5,745 bases of DNA, taken from assembly GCA_028817255.1 (NCBI GenBank), contig JAPPQA010000025.1:1-5745 (forward strand), in the 5' to 3' direction. This document shows positions 5,672 through 5,745 of this stretch, piece after piece. This DNA comes from Gammaproteobacteria bacterium (GTDB taxonomy: Bacteria; Pseudomonadota; Gammaproteobacteria; Porifericomitales; Porifericomitaceae). The notes under the pieces are model-generated. The model did not search any database. It was not told where the DNA came from and worked only from the letters and a program-made list of their open reading frames with translations. The position numbers were made by a program, and so were the translations under genes. Position 1 is the first letter of the stretch. Every line of letters begins with the position of its first letter.

Positions 5672-5736
5672 CTCCCCCCTTGAGGGGGAGCCGGCAAGAC
5701 GAGGGCGCAAGCCCGATGTCGCGCCGGTGGGGGGAG
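5672..5736. repeat. REP-like palindromic element with nested stems
   Basis: The unit has three parts. CTCCCCC (5672-5678) pairs with GGGGGAG (5684-5690) around CTTGA. CCGGC (5691-5695) pairs with GCCGG (5723-5727), enclosing GAC/GTC (5698-5700, 5718-5720) and a GGGC/GCCC stem (5703-5706, 5711-5714) closed by a GCAA tetraloop. The outer CTCCCCCC (5672-5679) is also complementary to GGGGGGAG (5729-5736), so the left arm has two competing partners. Such C/G-armed palindromes in intergenic DNA are typical of dispersed REP/MITE-like repeats. Dispersal cannot be seen from one copy, and the element may continue past the window edge. Confidence 0.6.
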
Positions 5737-5745
5737 CATCGAAAG

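Noticed and set aside
5471..5710. Minus-strand open frame of 79 codons at the 3' end
   Set aside because: It starts inside the REP-like palindrome and runs into the fumC coding region. No ribosome site or family resemblance is seen.

Overview
The window is GC-rich bacterial DNA, densely coding on the + strand only. It holds five protein genes and no RNA gene, CRISPR array, transposase or phage gene that I can see. The gene order ribH-nusB-thiL, and the close match of the NusB and ThiL sequences to what I recall of the enterobacterial proteins, suggest a high-GC proteobacterium, most likely gammaproteobacterial. That placement is inference.

Layout. Bases 1-89 are a short leader with a perfect inverted repeat. 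Bases 90-2051 encode an outer-membrane transporter of the TpsB (FhaC/ShlB) type with an unusual acidic segment ahead of its POTRA domains; no TpsA partner is visible. After 48 bases comes a tightly packed housekeeping run: ribH (lumazine synthase, 2100-2606), nusB (antitermination factor, about 2578-3027) and thiL (thiamine-phosphate kinase, 3011-4015). Each gene overlaps the next, which suggests one transcript with coupled translation. A 105-base gap with a plausible -10 element and paired CCCGCGG palindromes precedes fumC (class II fumarase, 4121-5548), which probably has its own promoter. The last 197 bases are non-coding and full of inverted repeats, ending in a REP-like palindromic element that reaches almost to the window edge.

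Function. RibH and ThiL make flavin and thiamine cofactors, NusB supports rRNA transcription, and FumC is a TCA-cycle enzyme. The TpsB transporter is functionally unrelated to these and looks like a separate unit next to the riboflavin/thiamine operon.

I see no evidence of a wholly new system. The strongest oddity is the thiL start: the reading frame upstream of the family's conserved N-terminus has no ATG, GTG or TTG, but a CTG at 3011 sits 7 bases after a near-perfect Shine-Dalgarno. Next are a 15-base tandem duplication that duplicates the nusB start region, the acidic linker of the TpsB protein, and the structured repeat at the 3' end.
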